This document shows positions 45,808-55,800 of a stretch of DNA of 64,000 nucleotides, one piece after another. Location: NCBI GenBank assembly GCA_044361315.1, contig JBIKJA010000001.1:186001-250000 (forward strand), read 5' to 3'. Origin of the DNA: Crocinitomix sp044361315. GTDB taxonomy: Bacteria > Bacteroidota > Bacteroidia > Flavobacteriales_D > Crocinitomicaceae. The notes under the pieces are model-generated. The model saw only the letters and a list, made by a program, of their open reading frames with translations. It did no database searches and was not told the DNA's origin. Positions within the stretch are counted from its first letter, which is position 1. Every line of letters begins with the position of its first letter. A program made the translations under genes and the position numbers.

Positions 45808-48444
45808 ATGTGGTTTAAACTAGCACAATTTATCTTAAGAAATAGGATTTTAATCCTGTCAATTATATTTTCACTGACTATAGTGATGGGATATTTTGCG
45901 CTTACAAATATCAAACTTGACAATAAATATGGCACGATGTTGCCAAAAAACTCTCCAAATAAACAAGATTATGAACTCTTAAAAAAATCGTTTGGAGGTT
46001 CTGAATCCTTATTGATTTTTGCCATTGAAAGTAAAGACCTTTACCAAAAAGATAAATTTTTAGCTTGGTATGATTTAGGCGTTCGAATAAGCGAATTTGA
46101 AGCTGTTGACTCCGTTATGTCTGAAGCTAAGTTATATGAGGTTAAAAAAGATGTTGCGAATGAGAAATTTTATTTTGATGCAATTATTAAATCACGGCCA
46201 ACCAGCCAAGAAGAGATTGATAGCCTTCGACTAAAAATTGAAGCCAATCCGATTTACGACGGAATTTTATACGATCAAGATCACACCACTTCGTTGATGA
46301 TGATTTTCATCAATGAGGAGATTATGCAAGACATGAAAAAAGCGCAAGTGCTTTTTGAAATAGAAGCAGAGGCGAAAAAATTTGAAGATAAATTAGGCAT
46401 GATTCGGATTTCTGGGATGCCACATATCAGGGTTTCTGTAGGAGAAAAATTGAAAGGTGAATTAGGTTTATTTATTTTCTTGTCCATTGGCGTTACTTCA
46501 TTACTACTCTATTTCTTTTTTAGGTCGATTAAAATCGTCTTAATTGCAAATGCAGTAGTGTTTATTGGTGTGATTTGGTCATTAGGAAGTATTGGTGCGC
46601 TCAACTACGATTTATCTGTTTTAATGGTGTTAATTCCTCCTTTAATTATTGTGATCAGTATTCCAAATTGTATTTTCTTGATCAATAAATTTCATCAGGA
46701 GATTAAAGATCATGGAAACAAAGCGCGGGCTTTAACGCGGGTGATTCAAAAAATTGGGAACGCTACCTTCCTTACCAATTTTACAACGGCATTAGGTTTC
46801 TCTACATTTATATTCACTAATTCAGAAAGATTATCGGAATTTGGTTTAATTGCATCGATCAATATTTTAGCCGTCTTTCTTTTATCGATATGTATTTTAC
46901 CAATTATCTTGAGTTATTCAAAAATACCAAAACCAAAACATTTGGATCATTTGGAAAAACAATGGTTAAAATACACTGTTGGTAAAATCGAAACCATTTC
47001 GACAAACAAACGGAAATGGGTGTTAATCACTTGCCTTGGAATTGTGTTAATTTCGGCTATTGGGATTTCTCAAATAAAAGCCACCGGAAACATAACAGGG
47101 GATCTTCCTACCGATGATCAAATTACCCGCGATGTCAACTATTTGCAGGATCAATTTGGAGGATCAGTGCCTTTTGATGTATTATTAGACACCAAAAAAG
47201 AAAATTCTTTCTACAATCGATTTGAAGAAATTGAGGCGGCTCAAGCCTATTTAGCGACGTATAGTTCCTTTTCCAAATCGTTGTCCATTGCCGATGCCAT
47301 CAAACTTGCAAATATGTCCTTTAGCAACGGTGATCCAACGAAATTTGAATTACCTTCCGATGCAAAATTACGAATGATTGGAAAATATGTTGAAAATTCG
47401 GTAGGAGGAGCGGATGGAACCAACGGATTTTTAGATTCTACCCGAAAAATCACGCGAATCACCGCTCAAATGAGAGATCTTGGATCTTATGAAATTAAAA
47501 ACCTACTCGATAGCATTCGCCCAGACTTTGTAGACATTATTAATCCAGATAAAAAATATAACGACAGCTTATTAGCTATTATTACCAATAAAGAAGGTGC
47601 TGATAAGGATGGGGTGTTAACTATTCTGTATGACCATTCACCTGCTGTTTTAAACGACTTAACTAAAAGTTATGCTGCTGGAAATAAAGAGTTAGAAGAA
47701 AAATTTATGAATGATGATGCATTGATTTATACTTATCACGATCAACCAGGATTTAATGATAGTTTATCAAATGCAATTAGTATGAATGAGTGGAATGTGA
47801 TTTTCACCGGAACGGCGATTGTAGCTTCTTATGGGACACTTTACCTTGTGAATAATCTACTGACCTCATTGTTAATCGCGATTGGAGTGATTGGCTTGCT
47901 TATGGCCTTATTATTCAGGTCGTGGCGTATGGTACTCGTTTCATTAATTCCTAACTTTTTACCGTTAATAGTCACCGCTGGTGTTATGGGATTTACAGGA
48001 ATTCCAATCAAACCATCTACCTTACTTGTATTTAGTATCGCATTTGGAATTTCTGTTGATGATACCATTCACTTTTTGGCCAAATTTAGACAAGAATTAA
48101 AACTCCATGAACACGATTTAAAACGATGTATTTTGGTGGCCTTGCGCGAAACAGGTGGAAGTATGATTTACACCTCGATTGTCTTATTCTTTGGTTTCTT
48201 AACGTTTTCCTTCTCACAATTTGGTGGAACAAAAGCATTAGGTGTTTTAATTTCGCTTACCTTATTAGTAGCGATGTTGGCTAATTTGGTCATCTTACCA
48301 AGCCTTTTGTTGTACATGGAGAAAAAGATCAGCAACAAAGCGTTGGCTGAACCTTTATTTCAATTGTATGATGAGGAGGAAGATATTGAATTTGATGATT
48401 TATCCATATCAAGTGGAGAAAAACCTGATGAGGACGCAAATTAG
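45808..48444 (+). CDS. MMPL/RND family transporter
   Basis: 878 residues in two similar halves. Each has an extracytoplasmic loop after the first helix (about 30-215 and 430-655) and a bundle of hydrophobic helices (about 215-385 and 660-840). The second bundle has GISVDDTIHFLAKFRQEL, aligned with the G-x-x-x-D-(Y/D)-x-x-x-x motif of MMPL/RND pumps, where the acidic residues relay protons. The C-terminus is acidic (DEEEDIEFDDLS). It exports or moves a lipid-like molecule in the inner membrane; the substrate is unknown. It sits 12 bases before a polyprenyl synthase, which may hint at an isoprenoid cargo, but that is only an inference. Confidence 0.87.
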   Translation: MWFKLAQFILRNRILILSIIFSLTIVMGYFALTNIKLDNKYGTMLPKNSPNKQDYELLKKSFGGSESLLIFAIESKDLYQKDKFLAWYDLGVRISEFEAVDSVMSEAKLYEVKKDVANEKFYFDAIIKSRPTSQEEIDSLRLKIEANPIYDGILYDQDHTTSLMMIFINEEIMQDMKKAQVLFEIEAEAKKFEDKLGMIRISGMPHIRVSVGEKLKGELGLFIFLSIGVTSLLLYFFFRSIKIVLIANAVVFIGVIWSLGSIGALNYDLSVLMVLIPPLIIVISIPNCIFLINKFHQEIKDHGNKARALTRVIQKIGNATFLTNFTTALGFSTFIFTNSERLSEFGLIASINILAVFLLSICILPIILSYSKIPKPKHLDHLEKQWLKYTVGKIETISTNKRKWVLITCLGIVLISAIGISQIKATGNITGDLPTDDQITRDVNYLQDQFGGSVPFDVLLDTKKENSFYNRFEEIEAAQAYLATYSSFSKSLSIADAIKLANMSFSNGDPTKFELPSDAKLRMIGKYVENSVGGADGTNGFLDSTRKITRITAQMRDLGSYEIKNLLDSIRPDFVDIINPDKKYNDSLLAIITNKEGADKDGVLTILYDHSPAVLNDLTKSYAAGNKELEEKFMNDDALIYTYHDQPGFNDSLSNAISMNEWNVIFTGTAIVASYGTLYLVNNLLTSLLIAIGVIGLLMALLFRSWRMVLVSLIPNFLPLIVTAGVMGFTGIPIKPSTLLVFSIAFGISVDDTIHFLAKFRQELKLHEHDLKRCILVALRETGGSMIYTSIVLFFGFLTFSFSQFGGTKALGVLISLTLLVAMLANLVILPSLLLYMEKKISNKALAEPLFQLYDEEEDIEFDDLSISSGEKPDEDAN

Positions 48445-48456
48445 TGAGGATTAACA

Positions 48457-49428
48457 ATGGCGAATAATCTTATTGAATACCAAAAATTTATCGATAATGC
48501 AATTGAAGAATTTGAACTTCCAAAAGCTCCTGCTCAATTGTACGAACCAATCAACTATTTTTTAACAATTGGTGGGAAACGGATGCGTCCAATCCTAACA
48601 TTAATGGGGTCAGAACTATTTAGTGGTGACTATAAACGAGCTCAACATGCGTCATTGGCGGTTGAGCTTTTTCATAACTTCACCTTGATTCATGACGACA
48701 TCATGGATGCCGCACCTTTGCGCAGAGGGAAAGAAACGGTACACACAAAATGGAGTGAAAATATTGCCATTTTAAGTGGCGACACCCTTTTAATTGAAGC
48801 GTATAAGCAGTTCACGAATTATCCGCCTGAAATCCTTGCCAAATTGATCACTGTTTTTAATCAAACAGCAATTGAGGTGTGTGAAGGACAACAAATGGAC
48901 ATGGATTATGAAACTGCCACCAATGTGACCATTGAGGAATACATTCAAATGATTGCGTTTAAAACAGCCGTGCTACTTGGGTGTAGTTTGAAAATGGGAG
49001 CGATCATTGGTGATGCATCGGAAACTGATGCGGCAGATTTATATCAATTTGGACTAAATTTAGGATTAGCTTTTCAAATTCAAGATGACATTCTTGATGT
49101 CTATGCAGACATTAATAAATTTGGAAAACAAGTTGGAGGAGATATCCTTGCCAATAAAAAAACCTATTTACTTTTGCGCGCTTTGCAAGATGCCGATGCA
49201 ACTCAAAAAGAAAAATTTCAAAGTTTATTCTCGGAAAACAATCCCGAACTAAAAATTACCGGGGTTAAATTATTGTACGATCAATTGTCAATCGAACAAA
49301 AAGCTACTGAAAAAATGAATTTTTACCACGATTTAGCAATTCAAAACCTAAATCACATCTCTTTACCAAAAGAGAAAAAACAGCCTTTATATGACTTAGC
49401 AGACTTTCTCTTAAGTCGCGAGCACTAG
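48457..49428 (+). CDS. polyprenyl synthetase (short-chain type)
   Basis: 323 residues. It condenses allylic diphosphate with isopentenyl diphosphate. The first aspartate motif is LIHDDIMDAAPLRRG, the second FQIQDDILDVYAD, and GGKRMRPILTLMG binds the substrate. Similar to geranylgeranyl or farnesyl diphosphate synthases of Bacteroidota; the size of product is not settled. Distinct from the enzyme at 20314. The ATG follows the MMPL stop by 12 bases; the last 18 bases overlap tail-to-tail with the GNAT gene at 49411. Confidence 0.92.
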   Translation: MANNLIEYQKFIDNAIEEFELPKAPAQLYEPINYFLTIGGKRMRPILTLMGSELFSGDYKRAQHASLAVELFHNFTLIHDDIMDAAPLRRGKETVHTKWSENIAILSGDTLLIEAYKQFTNYPPEILAKLITVFNQTAIEVCEGQQMDMDYETATNVTIEEYIQMIAFKTAVLLGCSLKMGAIIGDASETDAADLYQFGLNLGLAFQIQDDILDVYADINKFGKQVGGDILANKKTYLLLRALQDADATQKEKFQSLFSENNPELKITGVKLLYDQLSIEQKATEKMNFYHDLAIQNLNHISLPKEKKQPLYDLADFLLSREH

Positions 49429-49875
49429 TCTACAATCAATCCAAGTTCTGTCCATTTCCACTTGATACTTATTATAAAAATTAATGGCTGGTGTATTCCA
49501 ATCAAGAACTTGCCATTCAAATCGTTTGGCTTTGATTAAAATGGCTTGGTGGTGAACAGCTTCAAAAAGCATTTTCCCAACACCTTTTCGTTGCCAAGTT
49601 TCTGTGACTAAAAAATCTTCTAAATAAACGCATTTACCTTTCCAAGTTGAATAGCTGATATAATACAAAGCAAACCCTATGACATCTTCCCCAACTGCAG
49701 CAACGAGGCAATAAAAAACGGGAGTCGCTCCAAATCCATCTTCTTTTAGTGATGCGAGGGAATTAGTAACCTCATTTGGTGCATTTTCATACACCGCCAG
49801 CTCAACAATTAAGTGATGAACTGCCTGCATATCATCCAAGGTTGCTTTTCGCACCTCTATTTGATTTGCTGTCAT
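49411..49875 (-). CDS. GNAT acetyltransferase (spermidine/spermine-like)
   Basis: 154 residues. A full GNAT fold: the VRKATLDDMQAVHHLIVEL start, the acetyl-CoA loop (VTETWQRKGVGKMLF, fitting Q/R-x-x-G-x-G/A), and the late EWQVLDWNTPAINFYNK stretch. The combination LYYISYSTWKGKCVYLEDF is typical of diamine/spermidine acetyltransferase-like enzymes. Substrate not fixed. Eleven bases after sprA, so probably the last gene of the maeB-ruvA-sprA unit. Its 3' end overlaps the polyprenyl synthase gene on the other strand by 18 bases. Confidence 0.9.
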   Translation of the reverse strand: MTANQIEVRKATLDDMQAVHHLIVELAVYENAPNEVTNSLASLKEDGFGATPVFYCLVAAVGEDVIGFALYYISYSTWKGKCVYLEDFLVTETWQRKGVGKMLFEAVHHQAILIKAKRFEWQVLDWNTPAINFYNKYQVEMDRTWIDCRLVLAT

Positions 49876-49886
49876 AATTGAATTGG

Positions 49887-52800
49887 TTATTGCGCCAAAT
49901 TAAATCGCAACGAAACGCCTGCACTTGTATTAGCCGTGTCAAATGCTGTAGAAAGTTGTGGTTTGTTGACAATACGATCAAAATAGAGCGCAACATTTAA
50001 ATTTGGACCAATGTTATAATCAACTCTCGATTTAATTGAATACATGTCTTGACCAGATGTAATTTGTTGGCTATTTTCAATAATGTTGCGGTTGATAGTG
50101 ATATTATTTCTGATTGATAAATCAAATCGCAAAGTCAAATCACTTTCAGGTGTTTTGCCCATAATTTTAAACGGTAATTTCACTTTTGAGAATTTATATC
50201 CTGACCCAATTACCCATTCTTTTCCTTGCATTTCAAGAATTTGAAGGTTACTCACATTTAAGGAAAGTGTTCGATCGCGTTTGTATTCAAATTTCGTCAA
50301 CAATCCATTTTCTCCTACAATCCACGTTGCATCAATTCCTAAAAACGGTGCAAATTGTTCCGAAATAGTTATACTTTGTATTTGCCTCGAAGCAATGATG
50401 TTGTTTGAGACATCTCTCACTTGATTCCCTTCGAAATCAAAAGCACCCAAATTTGTTTGGAAATTCGAAATCGACACCGTTGAACGATAAGCATGAGTAA
50501 TTGAAAAATTACGCACATAATCTTTCATAAAGTCAAATTTAGATAGTCCATCGTACCGAATATCCCAATTTGGCAATGGAATAGCTTTGAACGCATCAAA
50601 GAATTTATTGTCAGAACCACGCCCCGTATAAGCCTCTAAAAAAGATCCGATTAATACATCTTGTTGATTTTCTCCAAAACCATCATAATAGCCATCATCA
50701 CCTAAAACAGAGCCATTGGCTTCTCCTAATTGTTTAGAAACACCTTTTCTAGCTGCTCTCAACGCATCAAACGCAGCACTATAGGTGGTGTCAATTTTTT
50801 GGAAAGCCGTTTTCCATGTGATGGTAGAGAAATTAAGTGATCCACCATTTACACGGTTTTGATATTCCCAATCACCCAAAAGACCATCTGGTTTTTCGAG
50901 GGTATCATTATAGCGATAATAACTATTTTCATTCTCCGTGAATTTCCGATCAACCGTAATGTTTAACTTAAGATCTTTAAACGGTTCGAAAGAAGCGCGA
51001 CCATTAATGGTTTGCGAATGCGAATTAGTCGCAAGAATATTTAAAGCCGAATTAGCAACTAACCAACCGTTATTGGCAGCAAAAGGAGCAAATGAGTCAT
51101 ATCCCCCCCACGCATCCGTTGGACGACCTAATAAATCCCTATTTTGTCTTCCAGAGGCAAAAGCAAATGATGGAGCGCCAAAATTATCCATCCCTAGAAT
51201 CGTTGTTTCACCTGCAAAACCAGGTAATAACATTCCATCATTTTCGGTATACGTAAAGGAGAGATTTCTAAACGACATCACCAAACGACCAGTAGTCATT
51301 AAAACAGGGTGAACACCTTCACGTTTCTTTTTCTTCTCTTCTTCTTCTTCACCTTCGCCTTGTTCACCCTCTTTCTTATCATCATCCGGTTTTTTCTTGT
51401 CGTCTTGTGGTTTATTTTGACCAGAACCGCTATCGCCAGATTGTTTATTGTTGGCAACATCTTGTCTTCCTCCACGACCACCCGTTCCCTGCGTGTTGAT
51501 TTTTTTCAAGTAAGGCACTTTGTTGTATAACGTCACCATATTAACTTGACCATTGATAGAGAAATTTCGCGAATTCTGAACCGTATTACCAATTTCAGGT
51601 AACGAAAGAGGTGCCCGTTGCCAATCGTAACTACTTCTTAAGGTAACATTCGCACTCATCCAATTTGTCAACGGAAATTTATCCAACGGTACTTTATACG
51701 AAAAATCATAAGTATGTCCATAATTGAGTGTATACCCTCCTAAACGAATAGAATCTCCATCAAACGGTTCAAAGGCACTGCGGATACTCGATTTATAACG
51801 TTGATAATTATTGTATGCGTTCAAATCCGAATCTTCAGTCGCATTCTTGTCAATGATTCCTGTTGGTTCAAGAATAATTGCTCGATTGGCGGCTGTAAAT
51901 GAAAACTTAATGTTTTTTGACAAATCATATTTTAAATCGTAGTTTCGATTCCATGAAAAACTTTTCAAATAAGTAGGACGGAATTCAAAATCGGTGGCTA
52001 AGACATTTCTATTTAGCCGTTGATTGTACATTCGATTGAGGTCCGTATTAAAACTCATCGATTTTGGTCCAATATTAAAATTAAAGTCTTTAATCAAACC
52101 AAACCATGGCGATTTGCCCAAAAACGCAACTTTACTAAATGGTTCAACCAATAGCGGTTTAATTGAATAAATATACATTAGTCCACCACGATAAGTTTTC
52201 GTAATGTCATACTCTGTATTTATATCGCGCTTATAAAGTTCGTTATAAGAATAGCTTCCTGACCAGTTTTCGATATCCCATGGACGCACTTCTTTTCCAG
52301 AAGGTCTTTCACGCCTTACATTCGTAAAATTGTACGAACGTCTTGTTAAGACATTTCTTGAAAGTTGAGCTCGTTCTTGCCGCGTTTCAAAGTCATAATT
52401 TTTCAAACGCACATCTGGCGAGAGCAAGTCAAATTCGGGTTCGATGACAGTTGTCGAATATCCAATATAAAAAGGAATTTGCAGATTTACTTTACGCCCT
52501 AAAAATTGACCTAATTCGAGGTTCGAGGAGGCATCAAATCCCATTCGTGTGTCTCGTTGCCGTTCACTCACTTTTTTCTCAATACTTCCCCAATTGGGAG
52601 TTGAATAATTTCCGGCGAGATTTACGCTAGCAAAATCAGCCAATTGCATATTAACGCGGGCTGTAGAAGCCCAACCACCAGATTGATCAAAATCGGTTAA
52701 ACGCAACTCATTCACCCACACCTCGGCACATTTGTCTAAACCATCCTCGGCATACATCCAAGGGTGATTCGAATCTTTGCTTGGATTTCTAACACCGATC

Positions 52801-55800
52801 ATGATTGTTTTCAGACCTTGCATGTTAGGATTACCTTTCACTTTAATTCGTCTCACCACACCATATTCATCTGCTGGTAAATTCATTACTTGCTCAACAT
52901 TGGTCGGCAATCCTGCCTTGTCTCTTCTGATTTTCAAATTTAAAAGTGAATCCAAGACAATAATCATATCATTTGCAGGAGGCCAGATGATATCTTCATT
53001 AGAAACAATTGCTGTAGTTTTCCATGGAGTAACTTTTAGTGGGACTTCAAATTCATAGTAATTGTCTTCAAAATCCGTTCCTAATCGAATAAACACGGTC
53101 AATTGATCATTTTGGAGATCGGGTTCAGTCCAGCCGTCCCTCTGCTGCTGTTCGCCATGGACAAACATTTTGATTTTCTTGTAGGACCTCACGTCGAATT
53201 GGACATTTTTATAGGATGCTCTTGCTTCGCCATCTTTCAAACCACACACTTCCATCGAAAGTGATTGTTCATTTAATTGTCTTAAATTGATAGATCCATT
53301 GTCTTGCTCACGTAAAATTCCAGGAGGTAATAAATAACCAACCGGCTCGCGTCCTTCATTCTCTTCGAGGTTAACAGCTGCTAAATTAAACTCGGTTGAA
53401 TTTGGATCATCTTGAACAATTTCACCTGGTTCATTGAGGTTAAACAAATATTTTCTCCACTCTCCACGAACCAATTCTAAGCGAGCAAATCTCAAAACAA
53501 CCTCATGATCAAAATTATTCATGAACATCCGCATAAAACGAATAGATCTGAAATCAGAAATTCCGTTGATAACCGATTCAGGACTTTCGATCGGAATTTT
53601 GAATTGGTACCATTTTTCGGTTTTACCATCTTCATTTACCTTTACTTCAAATTCGTTGGTGATAAAGTTTTCCCCAACTTTCATATCAGATGGTCGCAAA
53701 CTCACGCGGTATTGGAAATAACTTTCAGATTCACTTAGGTTATTATCCACGTTTAAATCTTCAATGTCTGGATTTTGAGTTCCTCTAGTTGGATACCCTT
53801 CCGCGTTAATTAAAGCAGATTGTTCTGGAGTGGCTGAATTCCCTTCCATTCCGTTAAAATATTTGTAGCGTCGCACAATATCAAATTCTTGTTGATCTGC
53901 GCGGTCGTCGCGATAATACGTGTAATTATCCGAAGAAGGATCCGCGTTTAATTGAGCCTTTGCAGTCGCAGTCATTGAACTCGAATTCACCCAATTCATA
54001 AACGATGAAAAATACGATTTCTCGTCATTATTCCCTAAACCATCCAACCCAACATCCTGATATTCACGAGAAGCAGTATTATTATCAAACGCGTTTACAA
54101 TAATTTGTTGATTAGAAATCACTGACCAAGAGGTAGTATCATATACCAAAGGATCATAAACCCCGCCTGTAGGCAAGCCGTTTTCAAAGCTTTTTCTTGA
54201 ATCAGGCAAGACGTCTTCTGAAATATTTCCAAGGTTAAAATACAAATCGCCACCAGACATATTTTTGGTTAATGAGTCAGTAGCGTCATTATTAAATGGA
54301 TCAAGTATCCAAAATTGAATAAACTGAATATTTGCCGTTTCAAAATTAGTGGTAGTCAATGCACGCATAATCCCAGCCCATCTATCTTCGGGATTGTTAA
54401 AGGTGCCATCTGTGTCGATTTTGGATGTAGTGGTATCATAATTATAAGGACCTCTTTCTTTCGGATAATACGCTAAATCTAATACGGGGATATTGTTAAG
54501 GGTTCCAACAGGTGGTTGTTGTTGTGGAAAGAGTTCATTTTGCCTAACTTGACGCATTTGAGAGTTTTCCAATATGTCTGCATTATCTTGAATATGATCA
54601 GGAGTAATCCCAGCATCTTGATAAAAAGTAGATGCATCCACTTGATACCAAGACAAATGTGACCGATTAAACCCTGCTTGTGTTCCGGCTTTAATGGAAC
54701 TTTCAGGAAATAGATCAGGCTGACCTTGGGGAATTGATGCCAATCGCCAAGTTTGAAATTGTTTAATATCGATTGCACTCTGACTTCCTTCAAATCCATC
54801 AATATATGAAATTCCTTCTTTACTAATGGCACGTTGAGTACCTGGAATTAAGTATGCGAACTCGCCATAAGCCGTAATTGTAGATTTTTCTTTAGTACTA
54901 ATGACAGGCAAGAAATCGACCATTTTTGTCAAGAAAGGAGCTTCCCGTCTAAAACTGATATCCGTGCCTAAAACAGTATTACTTACAGGCTCATCACCAA
55001 TATTTACTTTTTGAGTTAGTGGCTTTTCAGTAAGGTTCATTACCGTGGCACCGATATTAAAATCTTTATTTATTTCATAATTAAAATGCGCTCCGACCAG
55101 TGATTTAGATTGAAATCCAAAAAGCGAATTACTTTCTAATTGAACTTTAATTGGAGTTTGCGCTTCTAAAATCCCTTGATTCAAAATTTTCACGCGACCT
55201 AAATTATAATCCACCGTATAATCAACGCCTTCAACCAATGTTGCGCCGCCAGCGGTGACAGTTACACTTCCTTCAGGTACGTTTAAGGTATTTAAAGAGA
55301 TATCGGAACTTACTGATGACTTATAACTTCCCTTTAATAAAAATCTATTTTTACTAGGAATCTGCTGAGCAGCCGTTTTCGTGGAATCATACAATTCGTC
55401 GAAAGCAATACCATTTACTTGAATTGGTGCCAATGCGCCACTCGCATTTAACTTTTGTCTTAAGGTTTGTCCAAATGGTTCTATGGTAGTAAAATAGACC
55501 CTACCTGTTTTGGGATCTACGGTTCCACCATTAATTGCCCGATTACCACTGTACTGGATTCCAACGAAATCAAAACGCCCATCTGAATATGCCTCTTGAT
55601 TTAGGTTTAAGCGGTCCAAATCTAATTGCTGCATTAACAAAATATCATCTACTCCATCATAAGGAAGATAGTTGATATTTACACTAGTAAGCGGATTGTT
55701 GTACCAAACATCAAACGTAAAATCGCCTTCGCTAACTTGATAAGCTCCGATAGAATAGACGTTTTTCATCATCAAATCCCATGTTTTATTTCGTGGGTTG

